Shown piece after piece: positions 29,020 to 41,060 of a stretch of DNA of 53,646 nt (the first letter of the stretch is position 1; the number at the start of each line of letters is the position of its first letter). The stretch is taken from contig NZ_JAQRFI010000032.1 of NCBI RefSeq assembly GCF_028598805.1, positions 1 to 53,646 on the forward strand, given 5' to 3'. Below the pieces are notes generated by a model. The model was not told the DNA's origin. It made no database searches and was given only the letters and a program-made list of their open reading frames with translations. Made by a program: the position numbers and the translations under genes. The DNA is from Xenorhabdus yunnanensis (GTDB lineage Bacteria > Pseudomonadota > Gammaproteobacteria > Enterobacterales > Enterobacteriaceae).

Positions 29020-29243
29020 TTAGCTCAGGATTTGTTGTTCGTATAGCACCGCCAAGCGTTGCTGGTAATAGCGCTTTTCTCGCACGGCCAGGTACATTCC
29101 CCCCATCGCTTTCTGTTTCGCCAACGATGGTAGCGTTACGGTAAAGTTTTTTAGCTCATTAACAGCAATGCGCTGCACGAATGAAAAATCCGGCCTGCTT
29201 ATGCATAACCGGATTAAGAAAGCATTTAGTTTTGATTTACGCG
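29020..29243 (-). pseudogene. 3' remnant of a second type I specificity (hsdS-like) gene
   Basis: A minus-strand frame open from 29243 to the TAA at 29020-29022 has no start codon with a ribosome site. Its translation ends SFVQRIAVNELKNFTVTLPSLAKQKAMG and then MYLAVREKRYYQQRL, the usual end of an S-subunit recognition domain (xxLxxxxLPxPxxxQQ-like) plus the conserved helix. No upstream part exists, because glmS ends at 29256. This is a truncated relic, probably of an older R-M system or the edge of the inserted DNA. It starts 13 bases from the glmS stop. Confidence 0.65.
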
Positions 29244-29255
29244 TGTATTACGTGA

Positions 29256-31085
29256 TCACTCCACCGTCACCGATTTCGCCAAATTACGTGGTTGATCCAC
29301 ATCTGTACCTTTGATCAACGCAACGTGGTAAGAGAGCAATTGCAGTGGCACGGTATAGAAGATCGGGGCGATCAACTCTTCTACGTGTGGCAGGGAGATG
29401 ATCTTCATGTTTTCGCTGTTGGTGAAACCGGCATCCTGATCTGCGAAGACATACAGCAAGCCGCCGCGGGCGCGAACTTCTTCGATGTTGGATTTCAGTT
29501 TTTCCAGCAGTTCGTTGTTTGGTGCAACGATGATCACTGGCATATCCGCGTCGATCAATGCCAGAGGGCCGTGCTTCAATTCACCCGCCGCGTAGGCTTC
29601 TGCATGAATGTAGGAGATCTCTTTCAGTTTCAGTGCACCTTCCACTGCGATCGGGTATTGATCGCCTCGACCAAGGAACAGCGCATGATGTTTTTCGGAG
29701 AAGTCTTCTGCCAGTGACTCAATGATTTTGTCTTTCGACAACATGCTTTCAATACGGCTTGGTAGGGCATGCAAGGCATGAACAATGTCTTGTTCCAATG
29801 CTGCATTATCATCTTTCAGGCGTCCCATATAAGCCACCAGCATTAATAATACTGTTAGCTGGGTGGTAAAGGCTTTAGTGGATGCCACGCCGATTTCTGC
29901 ACCGGCTTTTGTCATCAGGGCAAATTCTGATTCGCGTACCAGAGAGGAACCAGCCACGTTGCAGATGGTCAACGAAGTCAGGTAGCCCAATTCTTTGGAT
30001 AAACGCAGCGCAGCCAAGGTATCAGCCGTTTCACCCGACTGGGACAGGGTGATCAGCAGGCTTCCTTTACGACGTGCAGGCTTGCGGTAACGGAATTCCG
30101 AGGCGATTTCAACATCACATGGAATGCCTGCCAACGATTCGAACCAGTAGCGCGAAACCATTCCCGCATTGTAGGAAGTACCGCAAGCAACAATTTGGAT
30201 ATGCTCAACTTGAGACAGTAATTCCGCAGCATTAGCGCCCAGTTCTGACAGATTGACCTGACCGTTGCTTAAACGGCCTTCCAATGTGCTCTTGATCGCC
30301 ATTGGCTGTTCGTAAATTTCTTTCTGCATGTAGTGACGATATACACCTTTGTCACCTGCATCGTACTGAACGTTGGATTCAATTTGCTCGCGCTCAACCG
30401 CTTGGCCTTGTACATCAAAGATGCGAACGGTACGGCGAGTGATTTCTGCGATGTCACCTTCTTCCAGATAGATAAAACGACGGGTCACTGGCAGTAACGC
30501 TAATTGGTCAGATGCAAAGAAATTTTCTCCCATACCCAAGCCAATCACCAATGGGCTGCCAGAACGTGCTGCTACCAACACATCAGGTTGACGGCTATCC
30601 ATAATTACGGTGCCATAAGCGCCACGCAATTGTGGAATAACACGCTGAATAATTTCCAGCAGTGATCCGCCTTGTTGCTGTTCCCAATGAACAAGATGGG
30701 CAATGGTTTCAGTATCTGTATCAGAAGAGAAGGTGTAACCACGCGCTTTTAATTCTTCGCGCAGTTCTTCGTGGTTTTCAATTATGCCGTTATGCACAAC
30801 CGCAATATGTTCAGAAACATGCGGATGGGCATTGCGTTCGTTTGGTTCACCGTGAGTCGCCCAACGAGTATGAGCAATCCCCGTTCCGCCAATGACTGGC
30901 TGTTTGTCGGCTTCATCAGCCAGCATCTGCACTTTACCCACTTCACGCAGGCGGGTCATGCGGTTTTCACTGTCAACGACAGCCATACCCGCAGAATCAT
31001 AACCACGGTACTCCAGGCGACGAAGACCTTCGATCAGTATTTCTGCAATATCTCGTTGTGCTACTGCACCAACAATTCCACACAT
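29256..31085 (-). CDS. glmS: Glutamine-fructose-6-phosphate aminotransferase
   Basis: A 609-residue enzyme that makes glucosamine-6-phosphate from fructose-6-phosphate and glutamine, the first step of amino-sugar and cell-wall precursor synthesis. The N-terminal glutaminase domain begins [10 protein letters not shown], with Cys2 (Cys1 after removal of Met) as nucleophile. Two SIS sugar-isomerase domains follow (about 240-609; for example [11 protein letters not shown] and [11 protein letters not shown]). The length equals that of E. coli GlmS. The C-terminal LAKSVTVE matches the region read by TnsD in Tn7 insertion. It follows glmU by 219 bases on the same strand, and its leader contains several hairpins and an ERIC-like repeat. 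The start has AGGAA at about 8 bases. Confidence 0.97.
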   Translation of the reverse strand: MCGIVGAVAQRDIAEILIEGLRRLEYRGYDSAGMAVVDSENRMTRLREVGKVQMLADEADKQPVIGGTGIAHTRWATHGEPNERNAHPHVSEHIAVVHNGIIENHEELREELKARGYTFSSDTDTETIAHLVHWEQQQGGSLLEIIQRVIPQLRGAYGTVIMDSRQPDVLVAARSGSPLVIGLGMGENFFASDQLALLPVTRRFIYLEEGDIAEITRRTVRIFDVQGQAVEREQIESNVQYDAGDKGVYRHYMQKEIYEQPMAIKSTLEGRLSNGQVNLSELGANAAELLSQVEHIQIVACGTSYNAGMVSRYWFESLAGIPCDVEIASEFRYRKPARRKGSLLITLSQSGETADTLAALRLSKELGYLTSLTICNVAGSSLVRESEFALMTKAGAEIGVASTKAFTTQLTVLLMLVAYMGRLKDDNAALEQDIVHALHALPSRIESMLSKDKIIESLAEDFSEKHHALFLGRGDQYPIAVEGALKLKEISYIHAEAYAAGELKHGPLALIDADMPVIIVAPNNELLEKLKSNIEEVRARGGLLYVFADQDAGFTNSENMKIISLPHVEELIAPIFYTVPLQLLSYHVALIKGTDVDQPRNLAKSVTVE

Positions 31086-31104
31086 GGGTTTTATTCCTAA
31101 AAAC

Positions 31105-31209
31105 AGGGCTAATCAACGCCCTTTTTATGTCGCACAACCTGATTGTCTTACGGCAAATCGCGTTCCGGCTTTGCCGTCCCCGAGCTTTGTAGAGATGGGG
31201 ATTGTCCCC
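31105..31209 (-). promoter_or_regulatory. Competing hairpins in the glmU-glmS intergenic leader
   Basis: On the minus-strand RNA the TCCCC at 31201-31197 can pair with the GGGGA at 31209-31205 or with the one at 31181-31177, but not both. Next comes a 7-bp stem (CGGCAAA 31151-31157 / TTTGCCG 31170-31176), then AGGGC/GCCCT (31105-31109 / 31118-31122) close to the glmS ribosome site. In E. coli this region is an RNase E and GlmZ control point. Whether the same mechanism acts here is inference. Confidence 0.4.
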
Positions 31210-31281
31210 TTCATCTTTCAAGCCGCTGCTTTGTCGGCTTCGTTCACTTGCCGCCGCGCTGCAACTTGAAATCTATTGGGG
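31206..31281. repeat. ERIC-like element, internally deleted
   Basis: The ends read CCCTTCATCTTTCAAGCCGC and GCTGCAACTTGAAATCTATT, matching from memory the two outer ends of the enterobacterial ERIC repeat (about 127 bp). The central stem is missing, leaving about 76 bases. It lies in the glmU-glmS gap and will be transcribed. Confidence 0.65.
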
Positions 31282-31304
31282 ATTTTTTTATGGGTATACC
31301 TTAT

Positions 31305-32705
31305 TTATTTTTTCTTTACTGGACGCTGCCAGTTTTTAATATGAGTTTGTTTTACGCGGCTGATAACCAGCTCATTCTCAGCAACGTTTTTTGTTACGGT
31401 AGTTCCAGCGCCAATCGTTGCCCCGTTAGCTACTGTAACTGGTGCAACAAGCTGGGTATCAGAACCAACAAATACATCATCACCAATGATGGTTTTAAAC
31501 TTATTGGCGCCATCATAGTTGCAGGTAATGGTTCCGGCACCAATATTCACATTGTTGCCAATTTCAGAATCACCAAGATAAGTCAGGTGACCTGCCTTAG
31601 AGTCCTTGCCAAGTGAAGATTTTTTCATTTCAACGAAATTGCCAACGTGAGCTTTTTCCGCCAATTTGGAACCAGGACGTAAACGAGCAAAAGGCCCAAT
31701 AGTACACTCAGCAGCAATTTCAGAATCTTCAATGACAGAGTAAGGGCTAATGACGGCACCATCACCAATTACGCAATTTTTCAGGATACAACCTGAGCCA
31801 ATCTCAACATTATTTCCCAATGTGACATGACCTTGGATAATGACATTGGTATCAATCACCACATCGCGACCATGTTCTAATGTTCCGCGCAAATCAAAAC
31901 GTGCCGGATCTAATAACATGACGCCAGCCAATAGTAATTTTTCAGCTTGTTCTGATTGGTAAATGCGCTCCAAAGCGGAAAGTTGAAGGCGATTGTTGAC
32001 CCCTTCCATCTCACTTAAACGGCTTGGGTGTACTGCCTTGATTTGACGGCTTTCTTTGTGTGCAAGCGCAATAATATCAGTCAGATAATATTCGCCTTGT
32101 GCGTTGTTGTTTTCCAACTTGGATAACCAACGTTTTAAATCACTGCCATTCGCCACCAAAATACCAGTGTTGATTTCGTTGATTTTACGCTGTTCTTCCG
32201 TTGCATCTTTTTGTTCGATAATGCCCGTCACTTCACCATTTTCACGAATGATACGACCATAGCCTGTTGGATTATCCAGAATTGCAGTTAATAAACCAAT
32301 TCCACCCTCAGGTTTAGCCTCAATCAAACGCTCTAAAGTATCTTTGGCAATCAAAGGCACATCACCGTAAAGAATCAGAATATCTTCATCATCCGAAAAA
32401 TGCGGGGCAGCTTGCTGCATGGCATGACCAGTACCTAGTTGTTCAGCTTGCAATACCCAGTTCAGATTTTGGTTGGAAAGTGCTTGTTTCATCAGATCAC
32501 CGCCATGTCCATAAACCAGATGAACATTTTGAGTACCCAACTCCATTGCTGTGTCAATAACATGCTGAACCATTGGTTTCCCGGCCAGCAAGTGCAGAAC
32601 TTTAGGAAGAGTAGAATACATGCGAGTTCCCTTGCCTGCCGCAAGGATCACGACACTTTTTGTACTGACACGATTTGAATTGACACTATTTGCAATAATA
32701 GACAT
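31305..32705 (-). CDS. glmU: Bifunctional N-acetylglucosamine-1-phosphate uridyltransferase / glucosamine-1-phosphate acetyltransferase
   Basis: A 466-residue enzyme that makes UDP-N-acetylglucosamine for peptidoglycan and lipopolysaccharide. The N-terminal pyrophosphorylase motif [18 protein letters not shown] is near residue 20. The C-terminal half is a left-handed beta-helix of hexapeptide repeats (for example [18 protein letters not shown] and [18 protein letters not shown]). The frame is open to 32807, but the ATG at 32705 follows CAGG at good spacing and gives the family length (E. coli 456), with about ten extra residues at the N terminus. It is followed by glmS and sits after the atp operon terminator. 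Confidence 0.95.
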   Translation of the reverse strand: MSIIANSVNSNRVSTKSVVILAAGKGTRMYSTLPKVLHLLAGKPMVQHVIDTAMELGTQNVHLVYGHGGDLMKQALSNQNLNWVLQAEQLGTGHAMQQAAPHFSDDEDILILYGDVPLIAKDTLERLIEAKPEGGIGLLTAILDNPTGYGRIIRENGEVTGIIEQKDATEEQRKINEINTGILVANGSDLKRWLSKLENNNAQGEYYLTDIIALAHKESRQIKAVHPSRLSEMEGVNNRLQLSALERIYQSEQAEKLLLAGVMLLDPARFDLRGTLEHGRDVVIDTNVIIQGHVTLGNNVEIGSGCILKNCVIGDGAVISPYSVIEDSEIAAECTIGPFARLRPGSKLAEKAHVGNFVEMKKSSLGKDSKAGHLTYLGDSEIGNNVNIGAGTITCNYDGANKFKTIIGDDVFVGSDTQLVAPVTVANGATIGAGTTVTKNVAENELVISRVKQTHIKNWQRPVKKK

Positions 32706-32782
32706 AAGAAACCTGACAATTCCAATTTTAAATATGAAAGTAAACCTGTTTGCGAAATAAATTGCCACATATTTCGCAATGC

Positions 32783-32815
32783 AAAAAAGCCAGTTAGCTT
32801 TCACCAACTGGCTTT
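32783..32815 (-). terminator. Rho-independent terminator of the atp operon
   Basis: On the minus strand, AAGCCAGTT (32814-32806) and AACTGGCTT (32795-32787) form a 9-bp stem over a 10-base loop, followed by a run of six T in all (four after the stem). It lies 74 bases after the atpC stop and before glmU. The A-tract on the other side makes it work less well on the plus strand. Confidence 0.85.
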
Positions 32816-32830
32816 CTATCTAACTGCCTA

Positions 32831-32889
32831 TATCCTTCATTTTTCAAGTTGCAACTCATTTGGATGCAATTCGAAATCTATCGGATAAT
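32831..32889. repeat. Minimal ERIC-like element after atpC
   Basis: Short inverted ends TTCAAGTTGCA and TGCAATTCGAA surround a small loop (ACTCATTTGGA), with the outer words CCTTCATTTTTCAAG and GAAATCTATCGG found also at ERIC ends. This looks like an ERIC remnant with almost all of its middle gone. It ends at the atpC stop codon, inside the atpC-terminator stretch. Confidence 0.55.
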
Positions 32890-33314
32890 TATAACATCAT
32901 CTTTTTTGTCATCTCGATAACGCGAAGTTTCGCGATCGCTTTCGACAATTCAGCAGATGCCTGAGCATAATCAACATCGCCGTGAGAATTACGGATGTGT
33001 TCTTCTGCCTTGCGCTTGGCTTCAAGCACTTTAGCTTCGTCCAAATCCTTACCACGGATCGCTGTATCAGACAGTACGATAACGCCGTTTGGCTGTACTT
33101 CAAGAATTCCACCTGACAGGTAGATAAACTCTTCTTCACCAAACTGCTTAACAATACGTATCATGCCCGGTTTTATGGCAGTCAGCAGTGGTGTGTGTTG
33201 AGGATAGATCCCCAACTCACCTTCACTACCTGTCACCTGAATTTTCTGTACCAGTCCTTCAAACAGCTGTTTTTCAGCACTGACTACGTTCAGGGAGAAC
33301 GTCATTGCAGCCAT
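32889..33314 (-). CDS. atpC: ATP synthase F1, epsilon subunit
   Basis: A 141-residue central-stalk subunit (E. coli 139). It begins [20 protein letters not shown], with a beta-sandwich up to about residue 85 and a two-helix C-terminal part (about 90-141) that can inhibit ATP hydrolysis. The GGAGG at about 7 bases before the first ATG supports this start. It is the last gene of the operon, 21 bases after atpD. Confidence 0.96.
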   Translation of the reverse strand: MAAMTFSLNVVSAEKQLFEGLVQKIQVTGSEGELGIYPQHTPLLTAIKPGMIRIVKQFGEEEFIYLSGGILEVQPNGVIVLSDTAIRGKDLDEAKVLEAKRKAEEHIRNSHGDVDYAQASAELSKAIAKLRVIEMTKKMML

Positions 33315-33335
33315 ATAAACCTCCCGTCAGCCGTA

Positions 33336-34745
<1,410 letters not shown>

Positions 34746-34752
34746 CTAGCTG

Positions 34753-35616
34753 TTAAACCGCAGAAGCACCCGAAACAATTTCGGTGAGTTCCTGAGTGAT
34801 ACTGGCCTGACGAGCCTTGTTGTAAACCAACTGCAACTCTTTGATCAGGTTGCCACCATTATCGGTCGCGGCTTTCATCGCTACCATTCGTGCGGCCTGT
34901 TCACTAGCCAGGTTTTCAACGACGCCCTGATAAACTTGCGATTCTATATAGCGGCGCAGCAGGGTATCCAACAACGCCTTAGGATCAGGTTCATACAGAT
35001 AGTCCCAGGACGTCTTCTTCAGTGCTTCATCGTCTCCGGCTGGCAGAGGCAATAACTGAGTGATCGTCGGAACCTGAGACATTGTATTCATGAACTTGTT
35101 TGTCATTATATACAGTTTATCCAGACGTCCTTCGTCATATGCTTGCATCATGACGTGGACTGGCCCGATCAGTTCGGACAATGATGGGTTATCTCCCATC
35201 CCTGTTACTTGGGCAACAATGTTGCCACCAACAGAAGAAAAGAAAGAAACCGCTTTCGATCCAACAAGCGCCAAATCAACTTGGACGTTTTTATCAGACC
35301 AGCCTTTCATTTCTATCAGCAATTTTTTGAACAAGTTAATGTTCAAACCGCCACACAAACCACGGTCAGTCGAAACAACCACATACCCAACACGTTTTAC
35401 TTCGCGTTCTTCAAGGTAGGGATGTTTGTATTCCAGATTACCTAACGCAAGGTGTCCAATCACACTGCGAATGGTTTCTGCATAAGGACGACTGGCCGCC
35501 ATGCGATCCTGCGTTTTACGCATTTTGGACGCGGCAACCATTTCCATCGCTTTAGTGATTTTTTGCGTGTTCTGCACACTGGCGATTTTGGTACGTATCT
35601 CTTTTGCGCCGGCCAT
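34753..35616 (-). CDS. atpG: ATP synthase F1, gamma subunit
   Basis: A 287-residue rotor shaft subunit. The N-terminal helix [34 protein letters not shown] and the C-terminal helix (ending [18 protein letters not shown]) form the coiled coil that turns inside F1. DRGLCGGLN is the conserved signature near residues 84-92. The length equals that of E. coli AtpG. Operon position is between atpA and atpD. Confidence 0.97.
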   Translation of the reverse strand: MAGAKEIRTKIASVQNTQKITKAMEMVAASKMRKTQDRMAASRPYAETIRSVIGHLALGNLEYKHPYLEEREVKRVGYVVVSTDRGLCGGLNINLFKKLLIEMKGWSDKNVQVDLALVGSKAVSFFSSVGGNIVAQVTGMGDNPSLSELIGPVHVMMQAYDEGRLDKLYIMTNKFMNTMSQVPTITQLLPLPAGDDEALKKTSWDYLYEPDPKALLDTLLRRYIESQVYQGVVENLASEQAARMVAMKAATDNGGNLIKELQLVYNKARQASITQELTEIVSGASAV

Positions 35617-35674
35617 ATCTGCTTCTCCTCATTAACCAGACGGCCCATGTTCAATTAAACTGGGCCGAATAGTG

Positions 35675-37216
35675 TTACCAGGACTGAGTCGCCTTGAAGG
35701 ATTCCAACAGAGATTTCAGCTTAGCTTCAATCTCTCCATTGTAATCACCAGACTGGTCAATCTCTTTCAGAAGATCAGCATGTTCACGGCTAGCATACGC
35801 CAACAGCGCAGCTTCGAAACTGACCACTTTCGCGATTTCGATATCTTCCAGATAACCACGCTCAGCAGCAAACAGGGACAGCGCCTGCTGTGCAATGGAC
35901 ATTGGCTGATACTGTTTCTGTTTCAACAGCTCAGTTACTTTCTGACCATGATCCAACTGCTTACGGGTTGCATCATCCAGATCAGAAGCAAACTGGGAGA
36001 ATGCCGCCAGTTCACGGTACTGAGCCAGAGCGGTACGAATACCACCAGACAGTTTCTTGATGATCTTAGTCTGAGCAGCACCACCTACACGGGATACGGA
36101 AATCCCTGGGTTAACCGCTGGACGGATACCTGCGTTGAACAGAGAAGATTCAAGGAAGATCTGACCATCAGTGATGGAGATAACGTTTGTTGGTACGAAC
36201 GCAGAAACGTCACCCGCCTGAGTTTCAATGATTGGCAATGCAGTCAGAGAACCTGTTTTACCTTTCACTTCGCCATTGGTGAATTTTTCAACGTATTCAG
36301 CGTTAACACGCGCTGCACGCTCCAGCAAACGGGAGTGCAGATAGAAAACATCACCAGGGAATGCTTCACGTCCAGGTGGACGACGCAGCAACAGAGAAAC
36401 CTGACGGTATGCTACAGCCTGTTTAGACAGGTCATCGTAAACAATCAGTGCATCTTCACCGCGATCACGGAAGTATTCACCCATCGCGCAACCAGAGTAT
36501 GGTGCCAGATATTGCAGCGCCGCAGATTCTGAAGCGGATGCAACAACAACGATAGTGTTTTCCAGTGCGCCGTGCTCTTCCAGTTTACGAACTACGTTAG
36601 CAATGGTAGATGCTTTCTGACCAATCGCAACATAGATACATTTGATACCAGAATTACGCTGGTTGATGATCGCATCAATGGCCAGAGCGGTTTTACCCGT
36701 CTGACGGTCACCGATTACCAATTCACGCTGGCCGCGGCCAATTGGGATCATGGCATCAACGGATTTGTAACCTGTCTGGACAGGCTGGTCAACAGATTGA
36801 CGATCGATAACGCCCGGTGCAATAACTTCAACAGGAGAGAAGCCATCATTTTCAAGAGCGCCCTTACCGTCGATTGGTTCACCCAGCGTGTTAACAACAC
36901 GACCCAGTAGACCACGACCAACAGGTACTTCTAAAATACGGCCAGTACATTTGACTTTCATGCCTTCAGCTAAGTCAGCATACGGACCCATCACAACTGC
37001 ACCTACAGAGTCACGCTCTAAGTTCAGTGCAATTGCGTAACGATTGCCAGGCAGAGAGATCATTTCACCCTGCATAACATCGGCTAAACCGTGAATACGA
37101 ATGATACCGTCGTTAACGGAAACAATCGTACCTTCATTGTGAGCTTCGCTCACAACATTGAACTGAGCAATACGCTGTTTGATCAGTTCGCTGATTTCGG
37201 TGGAATTCAGTTGCAT
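35675..37216 (-). CDS. atpA: ATP synthase F1, alpha subunit
   Basis: A 513-residue non-catalytic nucleotide-binding subunit, the same length as in E. coli. The P-loop is [15 protein letters not shown] (about 169-183), and the signature [17 protein letters not shown] (about 363-379) contains the arginine that completes the catalytic site on beta. It starts [16 protein letters not shown], the N-terminal helix that holds the delta subunit. It is 14 bases after atpH. Confidence 0.98.
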   Translation of the reverse strand: MQLNSTEISELIKQRIAQFNVVSEAHNEGTIVSVNDGIIRIHGLADVMQGEMISLPGNRYAIALNLERDSVGAVVMGPYADLAEGMKVKCTGRILEVPVGRGLLGRVVNTLGEPIDGKGALENDGFSPVEVIAPGVIDRQSVDQPVQTGYKSVDAMIPIGRGQRELVIGDRQTGKTALAIDAIINQRNSGIKCIYVAIGQKASTIANVVRKLEEHGALENTIVVVASASESAALQYLAPYSGCAMGEYFRDRGEDALIVYDDLSKQAVAYRQVSLLLRRPPGREAFPGDVFYLHSRLLERAARVNAEYVEKFTNGEVKGKTGSLTALPIIETQAGDVSAFVPTNVISITDGQIFLESSLFNAGIRPAVNPGISVSRVGGAAQTKIIKKLSGGIRTALAQYRELAAFSQFASDLDDATRKQLDHGQKVTELLKQKQYQPMSIAQQALSLFAAERGYLEDIEIAKVVSFEAALLAYASREHADLLKEIDQSGDYNGEIEAKLKSLLESFKATQSW

Positions 37217-37230
37217 ATGCTCCAGTCCCC

Positions 37231-37764
37231 TTAAGACTGCAAGACGTCTGTTAAACGATCCAGACGGCCACGAATACTGCCATCGATCACCATGTCACCA
37301 GCGCGGATAACCACACCGGCAATAACAGACTTGTCAATTTTGCAATTCAGCTTCACTTTGCGTGACAGACGTTTTTCCATCGCCGCAGAAATTTTAGCCT
37401 GCTGTTGCTCATTCAGTTCGGACGCAGAAATCACTTCAACATCAATGGTTGATTCAAGTGACGCACGCAATTGGATAAATTGCTGGAAGACTTCTGGCAG
37501 TACCAGCAAGCGACCATTTTCTGCCATTACACGAATAAAGTTCTGAGCATGCTCATCAACCTGCTCACCACAAATGGTGATGAAGGTTTTGGCTAACGTT
37601 TCCGGTGCCAATGAACCGGAAAGCAGCTCACCAACCTGCTCATTGCAAGTGACTTCAGCTGTGAACGCCAGCATGTTTTGCCAGTGTTCAAGAGATTGGT
37701 GTTCTACAGCAAAGTCAAAAGCTGCTTTGGCGTAGGGGCGAGCTACCGTAGCAAATTCAGACAT
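37231..37764 (-). CDS. atpH: ATP synthase F1, delta subunit
   Basis: A 177-residue stator subunit linking the top of F1 to the b subunits; the length equals that of E. coli AtpH. The N-terminal [15 protein letters not shown] and the C-terminal [25 protein letters not shown] are family signatures. It is 12 bases after atpF on the same strand. Confidence 0.96.
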   Translation of the reverse strand: MSEFATVARPYAKAAFDFAVEHQSLEHWQNMLAFTAEVTCNEQVGELLSGSLAPETLAKTFITICGEQVDEHAQNFIRVMAENGRLLVLPEVFQQFIQLRASLESTIDVEVISASELNEQQQAKISAAMEKRLSRKVKLNCKIDKSVIAGVVIRAGDMVIDGSIRGRLDRLTDVLQS

Positions 37765-37776
37765 GCCCCTCCCTCC

Positions 37777-38247
37777 TTACAGTTCAGCGACCAGTTTATC
37801 AACGATGTCGCTGTTAGCAGCTTCATCCACGGAACGTTCGATGATTTTCTCGGCACCTGCGATAGCCAGCATCGCAACCTGTTTACGTAACTCTTCACGA
37901 GCGCGTTTGCGTTCAGCCTCAATTTCAGCGTGAGCCTGCGCTACAATTTTGTTACGTTCCAGCTCAGCTTCTGTTTTAGCGTCATCAATGATTTGGGCTT
38001 TTTGTTTATTAGCCAGCTCAATGATAACTTGCGCATCAGCTTTCGCTTTTTTCAGTTGGTCGGACGCATTGGCTTGCGCTAAGTCCAGGTTCTTTTTGGC
38101 ACGCTCTGCTGAAGCCAAACCGTCAGCAATCTCTTTCTGACGTTTTTCAATGGCCGCCATGATTGGTGGCCATACATACTTCATGCAGAACAAAACAAAC
38201 AGGACAAACGCGATGGCCTGGCCGAGGATTGTTGCGTTAATATTCAC
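37777..38247 (-). CDS. atpF: ATP synthase F0, b subunit (peripheral stalk)
   Basis: A 156-residue protein with one N-terminal membrane helix ([26 protein letters not shown], residues about 5-26) and a long A/E/K/R-rich helix that dimerises as the stator. The length equals that of E. coli AtpF. It lies 55 bases after atpE and 12 bases before atpH. Confidence 0.96.
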   Translation of the reverse strand: MNINATILGQAIAFVLFVLFCMKYVWPPIMAAIEKRQKEIADGLASAERAKKNLDLAQANASDQLKKAKADAQVIIELANKQKAQIIDDAKTEAELERNKIVAQAHAEIEAERKRAREELRKQVAMLAIAGAEKIIERSVDEAANSDIVDKLVAEL

Positions 38248-38302
38248 AGCACAATACCTCTATTTCAATTAATGAATCGGCGTAATTTTCAGTTCTGCTA
38301 TT

Positions 38303-38557
<255 letters not shown>

Positions 38558-38585
38558 TTAGTTAAAACATAATGATTGATAAAAA

Positions 38586-39431
<846 letters not shown>

Positions 39432-39440
39432 TTAAAAACG

Positions 39441-39818
39441 CTAACCGTTCATTACGGCAGGTGCGATGAGCTGCACAATCAGCACCGCTAAATAGGCCAC
39501 ACCAAGTGGTGCAAATGCCGCCTTGAACACTCCTAAAGCGACTATCAGCACGGTTATCGCAATGATAACCTTAATCCCTTCGCTAATCGCGAAAAACCAT
39601 GCAATACGTACTGGAACCCCTTTTTCCTTTGTCTTTTGGAAGCGGCCAAGCAGCATAAAAATGGCATTTGGTAGCCAACACGCCAGCCCACCGACAAAAG
39701 CAGAAGCGCCCCACTCTATACTTTTGGTACAAAAAGCCACACTGAGAATAACAAAAGTCATTAACTGCAAAAATAACAGTTTCAGTACCATTCTACCGCT
39801 GTAAAGGGATACAGACAT
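39441..39818 (-). CDS. atpI: ATP synthase accessory protein AtpI
   Basis: About 125 residues with four predicted membrane segments; it helps assemble the c ring and may carry magnesium. The frame is open to 39851, but homology to E. coli AtpI (MSVSL...) supports the ATG at 39818; its GGGAG is about 12 bases upstream, so the other start (MMAYL, 39851) is not excluded. It is the first gene of the atp operon. Confidence 0.85.
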   Translation of the reverse strand: MSVSLYSGRMVLKLLFLQLMTFVILSVAFCTKSIEWGASAFVGGLACWLPNAIFMLLGRFQKTKEKGVPVRIAWFFAISEGIKVIIAITVLIVALGVFKAAFAPLGVAYLAVLIVQLIAPAVMNG

Positions 39819-39875
39819 GACTTTTGTTTTCTCCCTGAGGTACGCCATCACATATCAGGCTTTGCTGAATGTTGT

Positions 39876-39904
39876 ATAAAACTGGCTTTGCTTAAGAGTG
39901 TCAA
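39876..39904 (-). promoter_or_regulatory. Candidate atp operon promoter, proximal
   Basis: On the minus strand, TTGACA (39904-39899) and TTTTAT (39881-39876) are 17 bases apart, about 60 bases before the atpI start. A perfect -35 with a weak -10. Confidence 0.5.
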
Positions 39905-39921
39905 GTGACAAAAACGTGCAA

Positions 39922-39949
39922 ATTATACGGGCAGCCAAAATGAATTCAA
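39922..39949 (-). promoter_or_regulatory. Candidate atp operon promoter, distal
   Basis: On the minus strand, TTGAAT (39949-39944) and a perfect TATAAT (39927-39922) are 16 bases apart, about 100 bases before the atpI start. I consider this the main promoter because of the -10 match. Confidence 0.6.
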
Positions 39950-40063
39950 TCCATAAGTAGCGAAAAAGTGAATTATTATTTAAATTTCTAACTTTGGTGC
40001 TAGATCGCTCACAAATACCATTTAATATTCTGCAATGCTTAATGATATAACCTCAAAACTAAA

Positions 40064-40079
40064 CGTGATACACATCACA
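40064..40079. promoter_or_regulatory. CRP-like site upstream of the atp operon
   Basis: CGTGA-TACACA-TCACA differs from the CRP half-site consensus (TGTGA-N6-TCACA) at one base. It lies about 115 bases upstream of the distal atp promoter's -35. Sequence match only. Confidence 0.45.
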
Positions 40080-40350
40080 CTAAACAAAATTCATCAATTA
40101 TATTTATCATTAAACATATGTTGGAAGTATTTTGTTTTTTTATTGAAAATCAACTAATTAATATTACACCTATAAAGTTTTATCTGGTATATCGATAAAA
40201 AAGGTTAGATGTTTATTTTACTTACTTTCCCTAAAGTTTATTTATAAAGAAAATCGATAACGATCTTTAGAAAGATAAATTCTTCCAATATAAAAATAAC
40301 GTTGGTTTTCTGTGAACCATCAGTAAATAAATCTGAAACTATGGGAGGAG

Positions 40351-40401
40351 ATAATTAGTAACGCCCGTTACATTTTAAATGTGGTTGGCATTACTAATTA
40401 T
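40351..40401. repeat. Compound palindrome downstream of rsmG
   Basis: The outer arms 40351-40365 and 40387-40401 (15 bases, one G-U-type mismatch) enclose a perfect inner palindrome ACATTT-T-AAATGT (40370-40382). It begins 28 bases after the rsmG stop (minus strand), so it can cap the mnmG-rsmG transcript. On the plus strand it is followed after a few bases by TTTTT. A terminator or mRNA-stability element is likely. Confidence 0.55.
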
Positions 40402-40428
40402 TTAAGTTTTTATTGACAAACAGCAAAG

Positions 40429-41049
40429 TTAGTTTGATTTAAGTATTACCAGATGGCGTTGTTCATCCAATCCTGTGATCCGGAGAGGAATGACAGTATC
40501 AAGCACAATCCCCGTAGGCAATTGGGTCAATTCATCTTTCGGTAATACGCCTTTCAAGGCATAAAAACGTCCTTCAAGTGGTTGGGGAAGATGGCTACAC
40601 CACGAGAGCATGTCTTGCAGTGAAGCAAATGCTCGGCTAATCACCCCATCAAAAGGTGGTTCAGGAATAAATTCTTCAACCCGGCTCTGTACAGGCTCAA
40701 TATTGGTCAAACCTAATTCATGTTGAACCTGACGCAAAAAGCGAACTCGTTTTCCCAAACTATCCAACAAAGTGAAATGGGAATCTGGACGTACAATTGC
40801 CAGCGGGACACCTGGCAAGCCAGGACCTGTTCCCACATCAATAAATCGCGTTCCATGCAGGAATGGATTAACAACAATGCTATCCATAATATGCCGAACT
40901 AACATCTCTTCCGGATTTCGGACAGATGTCAGATTGTAAGCTTTGTTCCATTTATTCAGCATGTCAACGTAGGCAACAAGCTGCTGTTTTTGTTCCAGTG
41001 ATAACTCAATATCCGTTTTCGCCAGCAGTGATTCCAATTTGTTAAGCAA
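40429..41049 (-). CDS. rsmG: 16S rRNA 7-methylguanosine methyltransferase
   Basis: A 206-residue S-adenosylmethionine-dependent methyltransferase acting on G527 of 16S rRNA. The cofactor-binding motif is [18 protein letters not shown] (about 69-86), and the family signature [10 protein letters not shown] follows near residue 138. The length matches E. coli RsmG (207). It lies 11 bases after mnmG, in the same operon. Loss of this enzyme gives low-level streptomycin resistance in other bacteria. Confidence 0.97.
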   Translation of the reverse strand: MLNKLESLLAKTDIELSLEQKQQLVAYVDMLNKWNKAYNLTSVRNPEEMLVRHIMDSIVVNPFLHGTRFIDVGTGPGLPGVPLAIVRPDSHFTLLDSLGKRVRFLRQVQHELGLTNIEPVQSRVEEFIPEPPFDGVISRAFASLQDMLSWCSHLPQPLEGRFYALKGVLPKDELTQLPTGIVLDTVIPLRITGLDEQRHLVILKSN

Positions 41050-41060
41050 AATTTGTCTCC

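Larger units (their letters stand above)
39950..40428. other. AT-rich gap between atp promoters and rsmG
   Basis: About 480 bases, very AT rich and without a gene. It holds a CRP-like site (40064-40079) and a compound palindrome (40351-40401), both listed separately. E. coli also has a long gap at this place. Confidence 0.5.

Noticed and set aside
29200-29256. Tn7 end at the glmS junction
   Set aside because: Neither a TGTGGG-type terminus nor Tns-binding repeats are visible; only the hotspot location is supported.
31143-31616. 157-codon plus-strand frame across the glmU end and ERIC element
   Set aside because: Overlaps glmU in antisense and a repeat; a shadow of the repeat and glmU.
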